Positions 62,325-64,000 of a stretch of 64,000 nt of DNA are shown piece by piece. A program made the translations under genes and the position numbers. The stretch comes from Phalacrocorax aristotelis (taxonomy: Eukaryota > Chordata > Aves > Suliformes > Phalacrocoracidae), in the NCBI RefSeq assembly GCF_949628215.1, contig NC_134311.1, positions 19,902,582 through 19,966,581 on the forward strand. Reading direction: 5' to 3'. Positions within the stretch are counted from its first letter, which is position 1; each line of letters starts with the position of its first letter. The notes under the pieces are model-generated. The model saw nothing but the letters and a program-made list of their open reading frames with translations, had not been told where the DNA came from and did no database searches.

Positions 62325-62815
62325 TGTTGCCTGGCAAAGGGTTAATTCCCTTCACTGTAGTGCCTGTAGTAGACAGGGACCTTTCCAGCTTCCCAAGTTC
62401 TGCCATGTGGGCAAGAGGTCAGGAGGGGTGAGGCCACAGCCACTACAGCTGACCCCGACTGGCCAATGGGATGTTCATTCCATACCATGTGACGCAATGA
62501 CCAGTACATTAATGGGGGCAATTGGCGTGTGTGGGTCCTATCAACTTGGGTATTGGCGGTGGGCGGAGAGTGGCTGCATCTTGTGAGGTTTGTTTTGGTG
62601 GTTCATTCCCCTTCCCCCCCCCGCCCCGCTTCAGGTTTTGCACCTCTCACTGTTTTCTTTTCTATTGCATTTCTGTTGATGTTATTTTATTTTCATTATT
62701 AAACTGTTCTTATCTCAACTCACAAGCTTTACCCTTCTGATTGTCTCCCCCATCCCATGGGTGGGTGAGTGAGCGAGCGGCTGTGTGGTGCTGAGTTGCC
62801 AGCTAAACCAGAACA
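62325..62815 (+). mobile_element. 5' LTR of the right-edge endogenous retrovirus (group A)
   Basis: About 491 bp with the group's late block 'TTATTAAACTGTTCTTATCTC' and terminal AACA, directly followed by a PBS. That makes it a 5' LTR rather than a solo LTR. The 3' partner lies beyond the window, if present. Confidence 0.85.
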
Positions 62816-62822
62816 GTCATTT

Positions 62823-62833
62823 TGGCGCCCAAC
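62823..62833 (+). other. Primer-binding site (tRNA-Lys-like)
   Basis: TGGCGCCCAAC seven bases after the LTR end matches the start of the lysine-tRNA PBS used by betaretrovirus-like elements. Confidence 0.7.
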
Positions 62834-63557
62834 TTGAGGTTTTGAGATAAAAGCTGCTGGTTACAGCACCATGTTCTCGTTTTGCAGTTCATGTTAAAGA
62901 TTGGTGTTGGTTTGTTTAGTCTGCTGTGTTCTGCTGTGAATAGTAATATTTTGCCTAAGAGATCTGTTATGCAAACACTGGTTTTCAGCTTTTTCTGGTC
63001 TTTGGGGTTTTTGCTGAAACCGTTACTGTACTTTGGATACCACCTTGTTAAGGCAATCAGCAATTTTACCTCATCCTCTGAGATATTTTATGTGGAGGAA
63101 ATACTGAATGGAATCTTTGCAACTTTATTCTATGATGTCTCCGCCTTTATTACAACAATCTTTTTGTATCTTGAACATCCTTGGTGGTTAAGATATACTT
63201 ATTGTTAGTTTTTGGGCATGTTGTTTTGGTTTTGACTAAGGGTAGAAAGCAACTTAATATCACCCAGAAATCTGCCCCGAGGCTTGATAGTTACGAGTGG
63301 CAGGGCATGTGGGATAGCATGGGCAAATACCTAGGGCAGTGGGCACCCTCAGTGTTTTAGAGCTTCACCCCTGAACAAGTGCAGAGTCCTGAAAAACTAG
63401 TAGAATATTTGGAGAAAGCATGTTGTTGCCCTGGGAACTCTAGAGAGACACAGATAACTGCAACATGCTGGGGTCTGGCCCATGCGTACCGAGCCCTGCT
63501 CAACAGTATTCAGTGCCCCCAGGGGGAAGAGAATGTCTCTGTATTGAAATGCAAAGT

Positions 63558-63660
63558 GACAGGCACTGTGGTCATGCCAGCCTTGATGACAGGCACTGAG
63601 GCCACTCAAACCCCCAGGACAAGCACTGTGGCTACTCAAACCCCCATGACAGGCACTGGA
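63558..63660 (+). repeat. 30-bp tandem repeats in the retroviral gag leader
   Basis: Units beginning GAC at 63558, 63588, 63618 and 63648 share the core GACAGGCACTG and have an exact 30-base period. They encode a 10-residue repeat rich in Thr and Ala/Gln. The first unit is the most diverged. Confidence 0.85.
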
Positions 63661-64000
63661 GCTGAATCAGAGAATCAACACATGCCAGTATCAGTCGCCC
63701 CCATACACAAGAAGAAATTTTGGAAGCGGACATCAGCTCGTTTAGAATGGGATGATGAAGAAGCAGGGCCATCATGAGGAGAAGAGGAGGAATAAGTCAT
63801 AAATGAGACAGAGACCACACATACCCTGTCCTTCAGTGAGTTCCAATATATGCAAAAAGATTTCAGCCATCGTCTAGGGGAGCAAATTGCCACCGTGCTA
63901 CTCTGATGCTGGGATAACGGGGCCAGTAGCCTGGAATTAGAGAGGAAAGAAGCCAAACAACTGGGTTCCCTTTCTGGGGAAGGGGGCATTAACAAAGCAA

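Larger units (their letters stand above)
62325..64000 (+). mobile_element. Endogenous retrovirus fossil: 5' LTR, PBS and gag-leader region, cut by window end
   Basis: A 5' LTR (62325-62815) opens TGTTGCCTGGCAAAGGGTTA and closes with CCAGAACA. It is followed after a short spacer by the primer-binding-site-like TGGCGCCCAAC (62823-62833), which suits a lysine tRNA primer. Downstream is leader and gag-region sequence. A recognisable gag-type segment lies at about 63379-63777, with KKKFWKRTSARLEWDDEEAG and, before it, a 10-residue repeat. More gag-region sequence continues to the window edge. No pol or env is in the window. The element looks broken at a few places. It belongs to LTR group A of this window and seems relatively young. 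Confidence 0.85.

Noticed and set aside
61369-62586. A separate 405-codon gene after the Topors-like CDS
   Set aside because: It runs into the LTR at 62325, has no conserved domain, and is in frame with the upstream CDS, so it is better seen as 3' UTR or as a lost C-terminal tail.
59300-62815. A single provirus with the Topors-like gene as captured cargo between two LTRs
   Set aside because: The two LTRs are in opposite orientations, the left one has its own near-perfect target repeat, and a PBS follows the right one. They are independent insertions.

Overview
The window is nuclear DNA from a bird. Three conserved vertebrate genes can be read exon by exon, CR1 LINEs are the main interspersed repeat, and several avian-type LTRs are present. 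DCP2, REEP5 and SRP19 lie together in human 5q22; that block corresponds to the avian Z chromosome, so Z linkage is a reasonable inference but is not shown by the sequence. A bird-type Topors-like RING gene near the right end supports an avian source. The species cannot be named.

Layout. Bases 1-13412, minus strand: the 5' part of DCP2 (six coding exons, residues 1-232), the catalytic subunit of the mRNA decapping enzyme. The remainder lies left of the window. Its second intron looks like a minor-spliceosome (U12) AT-AC intron. The large first intron holds two old LTR-like repeats. Bases 12950-13860 are a CpG-island promoter. Bases 13860-21090 are intergenic, with one CR1 (17645-18551), a perfect 74-bp tandem duplication and an LTR-like fragment. 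Bases 21715-39127, plus strand: complete REEP5 (five coding exons, 189 aa), an ER-membrane-shaping protein, with a CpG-island promoter, a 127-bp first intron and a 9.8-kb second intron that holds a solo LTR. Bases 39128-49066 hold the REEP5 3' flank and intergenic DNA with two solo LTRs, one of them inserted into a CR1. Bases 49067-55094, minus strand: complete SRP19 (five coding exons, 144 aa), a protein of the signal recognition particle, with a CpG-island promoter.

Bases 55900-59856 are dense in repeats: CR1 fragments, a 1.7-kb CR1 with reverse-transcriptase sequence, a GC-rich unassigned stretch and a reverse-oriented solo LTR. Bases 60040-62230 hold an intact, intronless Topors-like RING-finger coding region. 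Its 5' leader contains a 210-bp tandem duplication carrying splice donor and acceptor sites. From 62325 to the right edge lies the 5' LTR, primer-binding site and gag-leader region of an endogenous retrovirus fossil cut off by the window end.

The three conserved genes act in separate housekeeping processes (mRNA decay, ER shaping, protein targeting) and share only a neighbourhood. DCP2 and REEP5 diverge; REEP5 and SRP19 converge. MCC, which separates REEP5 from DCP2 in mammals, is not seen between them. The least ordinary items are the AT-AC intron in DCP2, the Topors-like gene wedged between two LTRs with its duplicated leader, and a cluster of five related LTRs in a 40-kb span. No CRISPR array, operon or other prokaryotic feature is present.
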